From contig NZ_AP023354.1 of the NCBI RefSeq assembly GCF_018324685.1, positions 3,100,001 through 3,164,000 of the forward strand: a DNA stretch of 64,000 nt, written 5' to 3'. Of the stretch, positions 49,046 through 57,865 are shown piece by piece. Below the pieces are notes generated by a model. That model had not been told where the DNA came from, ran no database searches, and saw only the letters and a program-made list of their open reading frames with translations. The stretch comes from Actinocatenispora sera. Lineage in GTDB: Bacteria; Actinomycetota; Actinomycetes; Mycobacteriales; Micromonosporaceae. Position 1 is the first letter of the stretch. Every line of letters begins with the position of its first letter. The translations under genes were made by a program, and so were the position numbers.

Positions 49046-49927
49046 GTGACCGCGATCGCGGAGCCGTTGCCGGTGGCCGAGGGCGTCACCGGGCTGCGGC
49101 TGGTGGTACGGCGCTTCCTGCGCAACAAGCTCGCCGTGGTCGGCCTCGCCGTCGTGGTGGCGTTCGTGCTGTTCTGCTTCGTCGGACCGTACCTGTACCA
49201 CACCGACCAGACGCACACCGCGCTCGACGCGGTCAACCAGCCCCCCGGCGGCAGCCACCCGCTCGGTACCGACGCGGTCGGCCACGACGAGCTCGGCCGG
49301 CTGATGTACGGCGGGGGAGTCTCGCTGCTCGTCGGCCTCGCCGCCGGCGCGCTCGCCACCATCATCGGGATGCTGTGGGGCGCGGTCGCCGGGTACGCCG
49401 GGGGCTGGGTCGACGCCGCGATGATGCGCGTGGTGGACGCCGGCATCGCCATCCCGGCGCTGTTCGTGCTGCTGGTCATCTCCGCCATCGTCAGCCCCGG
49501 CATCTGGGGCATGGTGGCGATCCTCGGTCTGGTGTCCTGGCTGGTGCCCTCGCGGCTGATCCGGGCCGAGACGCTGACGTTGAAGAACCGCGACTACGTG
49601 CTGACGTTGCGCGCCATCGGCGGTACGCACACCCGGGCGATCTCCCGGCACATCCTGCCGAACTCGGTGTCCACCATCGTGGTCGCCGCGACGTTCCAGA
49701 TCGCCGACGCCATCATGCTGGTCGCGTACGTGTCGTACCTCGGGCTCGGCGTCCGCTCGCCGCAGACCGACTGGGGCGGCATGCTGTCGGCCGGACTCAC
49801 CGCCGTCTACTCCGGACGGTGGTGGCTGATCCTGCCACCGGGCCTCGCGGTGATCCTGGTCGTCTGCGCGTTCAACGCGATCGGCGACGGCCTGCGCGAC
49901 GCCTTCGACGTACGGGGACGCTCATGA
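49046..49927 (+). CDS. Peptide ABC transporter permease (DppC-like)
   Basis: 293 residues: the N-terminal segment LVVRRFLRNKLAVVGLAVVV, the PPGGSHPLGTDAVGHDELGRLMYGG motif of DppC/OppC and the EAA loop LRAIGGTHTRAISRHILPNSVS. Six helices are expected. The GTG at 49046 has GGGAGG upstream. Its stop overlaps ATG 49924, the earliest possible start of the ATPase gene. Confidence 0.92.
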   Translation: MTAIAEPLPVAEGVTGLRLVVRRFLRNKLAVVGLAVVVAFVLFCFVGPYLYHTDQTHTALDAVNQPPGGSHPLGTDAVGHDELGRLMYGGGVSLLVGLAAGALATIIGMLWGAVAGYAGGWVDAAMMRVVDAGIAIPALFVLLVISAIVSPGIWGMVAILGLVSWLVPSRLIRAETLTLKNRDYVLTLRAIGGTHTRAISRHILPNSVSTIVVAATFQIADAIMLVAYVSYLGLGVRSPQTDWGGMLSAGLTAVYSGRWWLILPPGLAVILVVCAFNAIGDGLRDAFDVRGRS

Positions 49928-49983
49928 CCGGGCGGCGGCCCGGTCTCGTACCGCCGGGGCGGCCCGGCGAAGGAGGGGCGGGC

Positions 49984-51666
49984 ATGACCGCGCCGATACT
50001 GGACGTGGCCGATCTCGCGGTCACCTTCCGCACCGAGACCGGCGAGGTCCCGGCGGTACGGGGCGTCTCGCTCACGGTGGCGCCCGGTGAGACGCTCGCG
50101 CTGGTCGGCGAGTCCGGTTCCGGCAAGTCCACCGTGGCGCTGGCCGCGATGGGCCTACTGTCCGGAAACGCCCGGGTCACCGGGCGCGCCACCATCGACG
50201 GCACCGACATCATCGGTTCGGGCGCCGGGCGGGGCGGTGCCGTCGATCTCCGCCGGCTGCGCGGTCGTACCGCGTCGATGGTGTTCCAGGAGCCGGCGAC
50301 CGCACTGGACCCGTTGACCCGGGTGGGCGCGCAGATCGTCGAGGTGATCCGCAATCACCGGCCGGTGTCGAAGGCAGCGGCCCGGCAGGAGGCGGTCGAG
50401 CTGCTGCGCCGGGTCGGCATCCCGGATCCGGAACGGCGCGCGGCGGCATACCCGTTCCAGCTGTCCGGCGGGCAGCGGCAGCGGGTGGTGATCGCGATGG
50501 CGATCGCGAACGACCCGAGCCTGCTGATCGCCGACGAGCCGACCACCGCGCTCGACGTCACCGTGCAGGCGGAGATCCTCGACCTGTTGCGCGAGTTGGC
50601 CGCCGACGCCGGTACCGGCGTGCTGCTGGTGACCCACAACATGGGCGTGGTGGCCGACTTCGCCGACCGGGTGGCGGTGATGCTGTCCGGCGAGATCGTC
50701 GAGACCGGGCCGGTCGAGCAGGTACTGCTGCACCCGCAGCACGAGTACACCCAGCGGCTGCTCGCCGCAGTACCGCGGCTGGCGGTCGCGGAACCCGGCG
50801 TCCCGGTGGCCCGGACCGAACCGGCCGCGGAGGGGTCGGCCGGTGAGTCCGTGGTGGCGCTGCGCGACGTGTCGGTGGTGTTCGGCCGGGGCGGCCGCGC
50901 GGTGCGCGCGCTCGACCGGGTGTCGATCGAGGTACGGGCCGGCGAGACGGTCGGCCTGGTGGGGGAGTCCGGGTCCGGCAAGTCCACCGCGGCCCGGGTC
51001 GCGCTCGGGCTGATCACGCCCTCCGCCGGTACGGTGTCGCTGTTCGGCGCCGACCTGCGCCGCACCCGCGGCCGGTCCCGCCGCGAGCTGCGCGCGGGAA
51101 TCGGCGTGGTACTGCAGGATCCGGTGGCGTCCCTGGACGCCCGGATGAGCGTCGCGGAGTGCGTGGCCGAGCCGCTGCGGGTGCACCGGTCGCTATCCGC
51201 CCGGCAGCGCCGGTCCCGGGTCGAGGAGGTCCTCGACCGGGTACGGCTGCCGCGCTCGCTCGCCGACCGGGCGCCGCGCGAGCTGTCCGGCGGGCAGCGG
51301 CAGCGGGTCAGCCTGGCCCGCGCGCTGGTGCTGGATCCGCGGCTGCTGGTGGCCGACGAGCCGACCAGCGCGCTGGACGTCAGCGTGCAGCAGGCGGTAC
51401 TCGAGGTGATCGCCGAGCTGCAGGCCGAACTCGGCTTCGCCTGCCTGTTCGTCTCGCACGATCTGGCCGTGGTGCAACGGTTCGCCGCCCGGGTGGTGGT
51501 GCTGCGCGCCGGCCGGATCGAGGAGCAGGGCCGCACCGGTGCCACGTTGCTGCACCCGGAGACCGACTACACCCGGCGGCTGCTCGCCGCGGTGCCGGTA
51601 CCCGATCCCGCCGTGCAGCGGCGTCGCCGCGCGGCGCGGCAGGCGGTCGCCGGAGCCGGCGCGTGA
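49984..51666 (+). CDS. Fused DppD-DppF ABC ATPase
   Basis: 560 residues with two complete nucleotide-binding domains in one chain. Walker A GESGSGKST occurs at about 42-50 and again near 326-334, signature LSGGQRQR occurs twice, and the Walker B/D-loop ADEPTTALDVT and ADEPTSALDVS are both present. The two ATPases of a peptide importer, usually separate, are fused. ATG 49984 has AAGGAGGGG upstream; ATG 49924 overlapping the previous stop would add 20 residues. The stop overlaps the ROK kinase start (GTGA). Confidence 0.9.
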   Translation: MTAPILDVADLAVTFRTETGEVPAVRGVSLTVAPGETLALVGESGSGKSTVALAAMGLLSGNARVTGRATIDGTDIIGSGAGRGGAVDLRRLRGRTASMVFQEPATALDPLTRVGAQIVEVIRNHRPVSKAAARQEAVELLRRVGIPDPERRAAAYPFQLSGGQRQRVVIAMAIANDPSLLIADEPTTALDVTVQAEILDLLRELAADAGTGVLLVTHNMGVVADFADRVAVMLSGEIVETGPVEQVLLHPQHEYTQRLLAAVPRLAVAEPGVPVARTEPAAEGSAGESVVALRDVSVVFGRGGRAVRALDRVSIEVRAGETVGLVGESGSGKSTAARVALGLITPSAGTVSLFGADLRRTRGRSRRELRAGIGVVLQDPVASLDARMSVAECVAEPLRVHRSLSARQRRSRVEEVLDRVRLPRSLADRAPRELSGGQRQRVSLARALVLDPRLLVADEPTSALDVSVQQAVLEVIAELQAELGFACLFVSHDLAVVQRFAARVVVLRAGRIEEQGRTGATLLHPETDYTRRLLAAVPVPDPAVQRRRRAARQAVAGAGA

Positions 51667-52613
51667 CCGAACCCGAGGTGTACGCCGGGGTCGACATCGG
51701 CGGCACGACGACCCAGGTTGCCCTCTGCGCACCGGATCTGAGCATCCTGTCCCGGGCCGAACTGGCCACCCCGGCGAGCCGTGGCGGTGCCGCGATGGTC
51801 GCCGCGGCCGTCGACGCGGTACGGATGCTGGTGTCCCGGACCCCGGCGCGGCTGCTCGGCGTGGGCGTCGGCGCGGCCGGGGTGGTCGACACCCGTACCG
51901 GCGCGGTGGTGGCGGCGAGCGACTCGTTCGTCGACTGGGCCGGCTTCCCGGTTGCCGACACGATCGCCGCCGACCTCGCGGTACCGGCGTACCTGGACAA
52001 CGATGTCAACGCGTTCCTGCGCGGCGAGGCGACCGGCGGTGCCGTCGCCGGCGAGCCGTACGTGCTCGGCATGACGCTGGGCACCGGTGTCGGCGGCGCG
52101 CTGTGGCTCGACGGCCGGCTGTACGAGGGGCCGCACGGTGCGGCCGGCGAGATCGGCCACGTACCGGGCTTCGGTGACCTGCCGTGCTCCTGCGGCGGTC
52201 GCGGCCACCTGGAGACGCTGGCGTCCGGCCGGGCCATCGCGGCCCGCTACGCCGACCGTACCGGCCGGGTCGCCACCGCGCGCGACGTCGCCCGGGCGGC
52301 CGAGGGTGGCGACCCCGCTGCCCGCGCCGTGTTCGACGCCGCCGGTACCGGCATCGCCCGCGCGGTGCTCATCACCGCCGGCGTGGTGGACGTGACCACC
52401 GTGGTCGTCGGCGGCGGGGTGAGCGCGGCGTGGTCGCTGCTCGAACCGCCGATCCGGGCCGCGCTGGCCGCCGAACCCCCGGTCAGCGGCCAGCCGATCC
52501 GCCTGGTGCGGGCCGGCTTGGGCAGCGACGCCGTCGTCGTCGGCGCCGCCTCCCGGGCCCGTACCGAACTCACCGACCCTGCCGCGCTCGCCCCCGCCGA
52601 CTTCCCGCGTTGA
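51663..52613 (+). CDS. ROK family sugar kinase
   Basis: 316 residues, no DNA-binding domain. The phosphate-1 motif is GVDIGGTTTQVAL, the sugar-site Asp is in YLDNDVNAFLRGEA, MTLGTGVGGALWLDG is the second phosphate loop, and the zinc motif reads CSCGGRGHLETLASG (the last Cys of CxCGxxGCxE is replaced by His). Likely glucokinase or N-acetylhexosamine kinase. Its place as the last gene of a peptide transporter operon suggests the imported ligand carries an amino sugar. The TGA stop lies inside the first TTGATCAA repeat. Confidence 0.87.
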   Translation: MTEPEVYAGVDIGGTTTQVALCAPDLSILSRAELATPASRGGAAMVAAAVDAVRMLVSRTPARLLGVGVGAAGVVDTRTGAVVAASDSFVDWAGFPVADTIAADLAVPAYLDNDVNAFLRGEATGGAVAGEPYVLGMTLGTGVGGALWLDGRLYEGPHGAAGEIGHVPGFGDLPCSCGGRGHLETLASGRAIAARYADRTGRVATARDVARAAEGGDPAARAVFDAAGTGIARAVLITAGVVDVTTVVVGGGVSAAWSLLEPPIRAALAAEPPVSGQPIRLVRAGLGSDAVVVGAASRARTELTDPAALAPADFPR

Positions 52614-52834
52614 TCAAGGGACCCCGAGGGTTGATCAAGGGCTCCGAGGGTTGATCAAGGGCTCCGGGAGTTGATCAAGGGATCGCGGCCGAAGAAAGCG
52701 CTTGCCGCGCCTCTGATCCCTTGATCAACGCGACGGTCCCTTGATCGACGCGACGGTCCTTGATCAACGCGACGGTCCTTGATCAACGCGACGGTCCCTT
52801 GATCGACGGGGTGGTCCCTTGATCAACGCGGCAG
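52605..52834. repeat. Two-armed TTGATCAA repeat array between convergent genes
   Basis: Left arm: four 20-21-base units starting TTGATCAAGGG (52610, 52631, 52651, 52671). Right arm: six 19-20-base units of the form TCCCTTGATCAACGCGACGG, starting 52717, 52737, 52757, 52776, 52795 and 52815. The arms face each other. GTTGATCAAGGGATC (52670-52684) is the exact complement of GATCCCTTGATCAAC (52715-52729). Each TTGATCAA contains TGA on both strands. The stop codons of both flanking genes fall in the outermost units, so the array ends both reading frames and may terminate transcription both ways. Confidence 0.9.
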
Positions 52835-54622
52835 GGGGTGGGGTGGGGGGAGGCAGCGGACGATGGCGGCGGACTGCGGTGGCAGCTGGATCTCGTGCCG
52901 GGCGTAGACGAAGCCGGGCGCGGTGGCGAGCGGGACGTCGACCGGGACCCCGTGCAGCGCAACGGTTCGACGGCGATCAGCGAGATTCACCGCGATCCGG
53001 TACTGTCCACGATGGATGGTCAGCCAGTCGGTGCCGGTGTCCACCCGTACCTCCTCCAGGCGGGGGTCCGACAGCTCCGGGATCGAACGGCGCAGCGCGA
53101 TCAGCTTGCGGTAGAAGCCGAACATCGCCGCGTGCGCCGGCTCGGCCAGCTCCTCCCAGCGCAGCACCGAGGCGGCGAACGTCTCCGGATCCTGCGGATC
53201 GGGTACGTCGCCGGGTGGCCAGCCGTGCGCGGCGAACTCGGCCCGCCGCCCGGCCGCGACGGTTGCGGCGAGTTCCGGCTCCGGATGGCTGGTGAAGAAC
53301 TGCCAGGGCGTGCTCGCCGCCCACTCCTCGCCCATGAACAGCATCGGCGTGAACGGCGCGGTGAGCATCAGCATGGCGCCCACCCGGCACAGCCGTTCGG
53401 GCAGCGTCGCCGAGATCCGGTCGCCGGTGGCCCGGTTGCCGATCTGGTCGTGGTCCTGCAGGAACACCACGAACCGGTGCCCCGGCGTCGAACGCGGATC
53501 CACCGGCCGGCCGTGGTGCCGGCGCCGGAAGCTGGACCAGGTGCCGTCGTGGAAGTACGCGCCGGTCAGCACCTTGGCCACCCCGTCGACCGAGCCGAAG
53601 TCGGCGTAGTAGCCCTGCCGCTCGCCGGTCAGCAGCGCGTGCACGCAGTGGTGCACGTCGTCGTCCCAGGACGCCGCGAGCCCGAAGCCGTTCGCCGCCC
53701 GCGGGGTGACCGGCCGCGGATCGTTGCGGTCGGATTCGGCGATCAGTGACAGCGGCCGGTTGACCCAGGACGACAACGCGTCGACCTCGATCGCCAGCTC
53801 CTCCAACAGATGCAGCGCCCGGTCGTCGGCGAGCGCGTGCACCGCGTCGAGCCGCAGCCCGTCGAGATGGTGGTCGCGCAACCACATCAGGGCGTTGTCG
53901 ACGATGTAGCGGCGGACCTCGTCCGAGTCCGGCCCGTCCAGGTTGACCAGCTCGCCCCACGTGTTGCGGCCGGGCTTGAGGTAGGGCCCGAACCGCGGCA
54001 GGTAGTTGCCGGACGGGCCGAGGTGGTTGTACACCACGTCGAGGACGACACCGAGCCCGCGCGCGTGGCAGGCGTCGACGAAACGTTTCAGCCCGTCCGG
54101 TCCGCCGTACGGCTCGTGCACCGCGTACCACAGCACGCCGTCGTAGCCCCAGTTGCGCGGCCCGTTGAACGCGTTGACCGGAAGGATCTCCACCAGGTCG
54201 ACGCCGAGCTCCACCAGGTGGTCCAGCCGCTCGATCGCGCTGTCGAACGTGCCGCCCGGGGTGAACGTGCCGACGTGCAGCTCGTACAGCACGCTGCCGG
54301 GCAGCGGCCGGCCGGTCCAGGCGTCGTCGGTCCACTCGAACGCGTCCTGGTCGTAGATAGCCGACAGCTCGTGCACGCCGTCGGGCTGCCGCAACGAGCG
54401 CGGATCGGGCAGCGCGGTCTCGTCGTCGTCGAGCAGGAAGCCGTACCGGGTGCCGACCGGTACCTCGGCCAGTTCCAGCCGCCACCAGCCGTCCGGCCCG
54501 CCGGTCAGCTCGTGCACCTCGTCGACGGTCGTCGGCGGCGCGCCGTTCGGCCCGTCGCCGGACGGCCGCAGCCGCAGCCGCACCCGCGATGCGGCCGGTG
54601 CCCACACCTCGAACGCCGTCAC
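52823..54622 (-). CDS. treZ: Malto-oligosyltrehalose trehalohydrolase (TreZ)
   Basis: 599 residues, GH13. An N-terminal carbohydrate-binding-type domain (TAFEVWAPAASRVRLRL) is followed by the barrel with conserved regions: DVVYNHLGPSGNYL, GLRLDAVHAL (nucleophile Asp), SLIAESDRND (acid/base Glu) and FLQDHDQIGNRA. ELHVGTFTPGGTF is a TreZ marker. It releases trehalose from maltooligosyltrehalose made by TreY. No treY or treX is in the window; upstream genes would be beyond a repeat array and belong to sugar uptake, so TreZ appears isolated here. Confidence 0.93.
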   Translation of the reverse strand: MTAFEVWAPAASRVRLRLRPSGDGPNGAPPTTVDEVHELTGGPDGWWRLELAEVPVGTRYGFLLDDDETALPDPRSLRQPDGVHELSAIYDQDAFEWTDDAWTGRPLPGSVLYELHVGTFTPGGTFDSAIERLDHLVELGVDLVEILPVNAFNGPRNWGYDGVLWYAVHEPYGGPDGLKRFVDACHARGLGVVLDVVYNHLGPSGNYLPRFGPYLKPGRNTWGELVNLDGPDSDEVRRYIVDNALMWLRDHHLDGLRLDAVHALADDRALHLLEELAIEVDALSSWVNRPLSLIAESDRNDPRPVTPRAANGFGLAASWDDDVHHCVHALLTGERQGYYADFGSVDGVAKVLTGAYFHDGTWSSFRRRHHGRPVDPRSTPGHRFVVFLQDHDQIGNRATGDRISATLPERLCRVGAMLMLTAPFTPMLFMGEEWAASTPWQFFTSHPEPELAATVAAGRRAEFAAHGWPPGDVPDPQDPETFAASVLRWEELAEPAHAAMFGFYRKLIALRRSIPELSDPRLEEVRVDTGTDWLTIHRGQYRIAVNLADRRRTVALHGVPVDVPLATAPGFVYARHEIQLPPQSAAIVRCLPPPHPLPR

Positions 54623-55004
54623 CGGAGCATCATCGCATGATCACCATCGGTACCGGCGAACGCGAGCGCCGCGCGTCGGCACTCGTGCCGTCGCCGTCGC
54701 GAGGCGGGCCGGCGGCGCCCCCGAGTCGCGTCGGCACTGGGCCGTGCCGGGCGCCGCGCGTCGGCCCTGTGTTTGATCTCGGGTCGGGCCGGGCGCCGCG
54801 TGTCGGCCCTCGGTCCGGGGTCGTGCCGGGCGCCGCGTGTCGGCCCTCGGTCCGGGGTCGTGCCGGGCGTCGCGTGTCGGCCCTGTGTGGGTCCGGGGTC
54901 GGGCCGGACGCCGCGTGTCAGCCCTGTGTCGGTCCCGGGTCGGGCCGGGCGACGCGCGTCGGCATGGGGTCGAGGCCGCCGGGACGTGGCATCGACCCCT
55001 GCGG
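54623..55004. other. 382-base intergenic region upstream of treZ
   Basis: Mostly the six-unit repeat array at 54739-54967. The 115 bases next to treZ contain its promoter region and no gene. Open frames on both strands are translations of the repeat. Confidence 0.6.
54739..54967. repeat. Six tandem units of 37-42 bp
   Basis: Units begin near 54739, 54781, 54818, 54855, 54896 and 54937 and share the core GGTCGGGCCGGGCGCCGCGTG followed by TCGGCCCT, with small variants and a 4-base insertion in copies 3 and 4. Unit lengths are 42, 37, 37, 41, 41 and a partial 31. No coding role is supported. Confidence 0.8.
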
Positions 55005-56318
55005 TCACTGGCTCTCGGTGCCGAGCAGTAGCCGCCAGCCGGGCGCGTACGTGCCGTGCAGCACCAGCGAGGCGGCGCCGACCGCGCCGGCGTCCGGGCC
55101 GACCAGGCTGTCCTCGATCGCCACCGTGCGCACCCGGCGGGCGATCGAGTGCCCGTTGACCTGCCGGTCGATCTCGTCCCGGACCGGCTCGGCGAACCCG
55201 GGCGGTGCGTCGCCGCCGAGCACCACCCGGGAGACGTCGAGCAGGTTCACCGCGCTCAGCACCGCCTGGCCGATCCGCTCCGCGGCCACCCGTACCGTGT
55301 CGGCGGCGGCCTTGTCGCCGTCGCGGGCGGCGCGGCACAGCAGGTCGTAGTCGGCCCGTACCCGGTCGGGTCGCAGGTCGAGCCCGAGACGGTTGGTGGC
55401 GCGGCGGCCGTGCCGCTCGAGCAGGTCGGCCACCAACGCGGCCGGAGAACAGTGCGCCTCGAGGCAGCCGCGGGCGCCGCAGCGGCACGGTCGCCCGTCC
55501 GGAACCACGATGACGTGGCCGATCTCGCCGGCGTTGCCGGAGTCGCCGCGCAGCACCCGGTCCCAGTGCACGACCCCGGCGCCGATGCCGGTTCCGAGGT
55601 ACAGGAACAGGAAGCTGCCGGAGCGTTCCGCGCCGCCCGCCCAGCGTTCCCCGATCGCGGCGGCGGTGGCGTCGTTGTCCACCACAGTGGACAGTCCGGT
55701 CGCGGTGTGCATCGCGTCGCGCAGCGCGACCTGGTGCCAGCCGGCCAGGTTCGGCGGCTCGACCACCAATCCGTGCCTGGTGTCCAGCGGACCGGGCACC
55801 GCGACCCCGAGCCCGAGGATGCGTCCGCAGGGTACGCCGGCCTGCTGCACGGCGCGGTCGACGGCCCGGGCCACCACGCCGACCAGCCGAGCCGGGTCGC
55901 CGGTGGAGGCCAGCCGGCGGCGGTGCCGGTGCACGGTGGCGCCGGCCAGGTCGACCACGGCGGTGACCATCGCGTCGGGGTCGAGGTGCACGCCGACGGA
56001 GAAGTACGCGTCGGAGCGGATGGTCAGCAGGGTGCGCCGCTTGCCACCGCTGGACGGGGCGTGGCCGGTCTCGGCGATCAGTCCGGCGGCGAGCAGCCGC
56101 CGGACGATGTTGGAGACGGTCTGGGTGGTCAGACCGGTCATGGCGGCGAGCTCCACCCGGCTGATCCCGGCCGACTCGCGGATCGCGTCGAGCACGACCG
56201 CCTGGTTGTAGCCGCCGACCCGGGGCAGGTTGGTACCGCTGCGCGCCTGGCCGACTGCTGCGGGTAGCGCCGGGGTCAGCGGCTCGCCGTCGTCGTCGGT
56301 TCGAGTCCGGGAAGTCAT
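55005..56318 (-). CDS. ROK/NagC-type transcriptional repressor
   Basis: 437 residues. Winged helix (NQAVVLDAIRESAGISRVELAAMTGLTTQTVSNIVRRL) plus ROK domain with VGVHLDPDAMVTAVVDL, VVDNDATAAAIGERW, YLGTGIGAGVVH and the zinc motif CRCGARGCLEAHCSP. ATG 56318 overlaps a palindromic AT-rich element that resembles a ROK operator. An ATG upstream at 56366 would add 16 residues. No ribosome site precedes 56318, so translation may be leaderless or weak. It is divergent from a sugar ABC operon, the likely target. Confidence 0.88.
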   Translation of the reverse strand: MTSRTRTDDDGEPLTPALPAAVGQARSGTNLPRVGGYNQAVVLDAIRESAGISRVELAAMTGLTTQTVSNIVRRLLAAGLIAETGHAPSSGGKRRTLLTIRSDAYFSVGVHLDPDAMVTAVVDLAGATVHRHRRRLASTGDPARLVGVVARAVDRAVQQAGVPCGRILGLGVAVPGPLDTRHGLVVEPPNLAGWHQVALRDAMHTATGLSTVVDNDATAAAIGERWAGGAERSGSFLFLYLGTGIGAGVVHWDRVLRGDSGNAGEIGHVIVVPDGRPCRCGARGCLEAHCSPAALVADLLERHGRRATNRLGLDLRPDRVRADYDLLCRAARDGDKAAADTVRVAAERIGQAVLSAVNLLDVSRVVLGGDAPPGFAEPVRDEIDRQVNGHSIARRVRTVAIEDSLVGPDAGAVGAASLVLHGTYAPGWRLLLGTESQ

Positions 56319-56337
56319 TGACTTAGTTAATCCAATG
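56316..56337. promoter_or_regulatory. Candidate ROK operator upstream of the sugar ABC operon
   Basis: CATTG (56316-56320) and CAATG (56333-56337) flank the AT-rich core ACTTAGTTAATC, and the element covers the ROK start codon. TTAGTTAA-type cores are common in ROK operators. The sugar-binding protein starts 160 bases away. Confidence 0.55.
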
Positions 56338-56497
56338 GTTTTACTTTCGTGCAACACGGTTTGCATGACCGACATGGGAACCCGCTACCACGTGGCACGA
56401 CGTTGCCGCGCTCTGAGTGGTTGGTGCCCTCGCGTGACAGGTTGAGCGGGCGGTCCACATCGCACTGCGGGTACCCGGCCGCTCGGGAAGGACCACC

Positions 56498-57865
56498 ATG
56501 CGGTTCCGAAAGCTCGCGACGATCGCCCTCACCGGTGCGGTGATCGCGCCCCTGCTGGCGGCGTGCGGCTCGTCCGGTGACTCGAAGAACGAGATCAAGA
56601 TCGCCTACCAGCGGTCCACCGACAACAACAGCCGGATCATGGACAACTTCCTGGCCGGGGTGAAGAAGCAGTTCGAGAAGGCGAACCCGGGTAAGACGGT
56701 CAAGCTGATCCCGATCCAGGCGACCGAGAACGACTACTACACCAAGCTCGACCTGATGATGAAGTCGCCGCGCACCGCGCCCGACCTCGCGTACGAGGAC
56801 ACGTTCCTGATCAACTCCGACATCAAGGCCGGGTTCCTGCGCCCGATCGACGCCCAGGTCAAGTCGTGGGACCAGTGGAGCCAGTTCCAGGACGCCGCGA
56901 AGGAGTCGGTCACTGGTCAGGACGGCAAGGTGTACGGCGTGCCGGACGGCACCGACACCCGCGGGATCTGGTACGACAAGCAGGTTTTCGCCAAGGCCGG
57001 GCTGCCGGCGAACTGGGAACCGAAGTCGTGGAACGACCTGCTGTCCGCCGCGCGGCAGATCAAGAAGAAGGTGCCCGGCGTGACGCCGATGAACCTCTAC
57101 ACCGGCAAGGCCGGTGGTGAGGCGTCGAGCATGCAGGGCTTCGAGATGCTGCTCTACGGCACCGCCGACCAGCTGTACAACCCGCAGGAGAAGAAGTGGG
57201 TCGTCGGCAGCAAGGGTTTCCAGGACTCGATGAACTTCCTGAAGACCGTGTACTCCACCGGTCTCGGCCCGAAGCCGTCGCAGGCGCTGGACGCCAACAT
57301 CAGTACCAACGTCAACACGGACTGGTTCCCGAACGCGAAGATCGGGTTCTCGATCGACGGCTCGTGGACGGCCAACAACTGGATCTCCACCGGCCCCAAG
57401 CCGTGGAAGGACTGGACGACGAACATCGGCTGGACCGCGATGCCGACCCAGAACGGCCAGGCGCCCGGCAAGACCAGCATGTCCGGCGGGTGGAGCTGGG
57501 CGATCACCAAGAACGCCAAGAACCCGACGCTGGCGTGGAAGTTCGTCACCGCGATGCAGACCGAGAAGAACGCGGTCACCTACGACAACGCTGCGCAGAA
57601 CATCGCGGTGCGCAAGGACGTCGCGGCCGACCCGAAGTACCAGAACTCCTCGCCGACCGTGAAGTTCTTCACCGATCTGGTGGCGGTCACGCACTACCGG
57701 CCCGCGTACGCCGAGTACCCGAAGGTGTCCACGGCGATCCAGGAGCAGATGGAGGCGGTGACGACCGGTACCTCCAGCCCGGCCAAGGCGTCCGCGGACT
57801 ATGACAAGTCGGTGGCCGACATCGTCGGCAACAACACGACCAAGGACTCGGGCCCCGCGAAATGA
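56498..57865 (+). CDS. Sugar ABC transporter substrate-binding lipoprotein
   Basis: 455 residues. Signal peptide with lipobox LLAAC (Cys near residue 24), then a family 1 extracellular solute-binding fold (NEIKIAYQRSTDNNSRIMDNFLAGVKKQFEKANPGKTVKLIPI order). The later segment GGWSWAITKNAKNPTLAWKFVTAM is typical of this family. It binds an unknown sugar or oligosaccharide. The ATG has GGGAAGGA upstream. It heads a three-gene operon with two permeases; the ROK repressor is divergent. Confidence 0.9.
   Translation: MRFRKLATIALTGAVIAPLLAACGSSGDSKNEIKIAYQRSTDNNSRIMDNFLAGVKKQFEKANPGKTVKLIPIQATENDYYTKLDLMMKSPRTAPDLAYEDTFLINSDIKAGFLRPIDAQVKSWDQWSQFQDAAKESVTGQDGKVYGVPDGTDTRGIWYDKQVFAKAGLPANWEPKSWNDLLSAARQIKKKVPGVTPMNLYTGKAGGEASSMQGFEMLLYGTADQLYNPQEKKWVVGSKGFQDSMNFLKTVYSTGLGPKPSQALDANISTNVNTDWFPNAKIGFSIDGSWTANNWISTGPKPWKDWTTNIGWTAMPTQNGQAPGKTSMSGGWSWAITKNAKNPTLAWKFVTAMQTEKNAVTYDNAAQNIAVRKDVAADPKYQNSSPTVKFFTDLVAVTHYRPAYAEYPKVSTAIQEQMEAVTTGTSSPAKASADYDKSVADIVGNNTTKDSGPAK

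Noticed and set aside
52605-52834. CRISPR array or attachment site
   Set aside because: Repeats of about 20 bases without unique spacers and in two orientations. No integrase, tRNA or cas gene is near.
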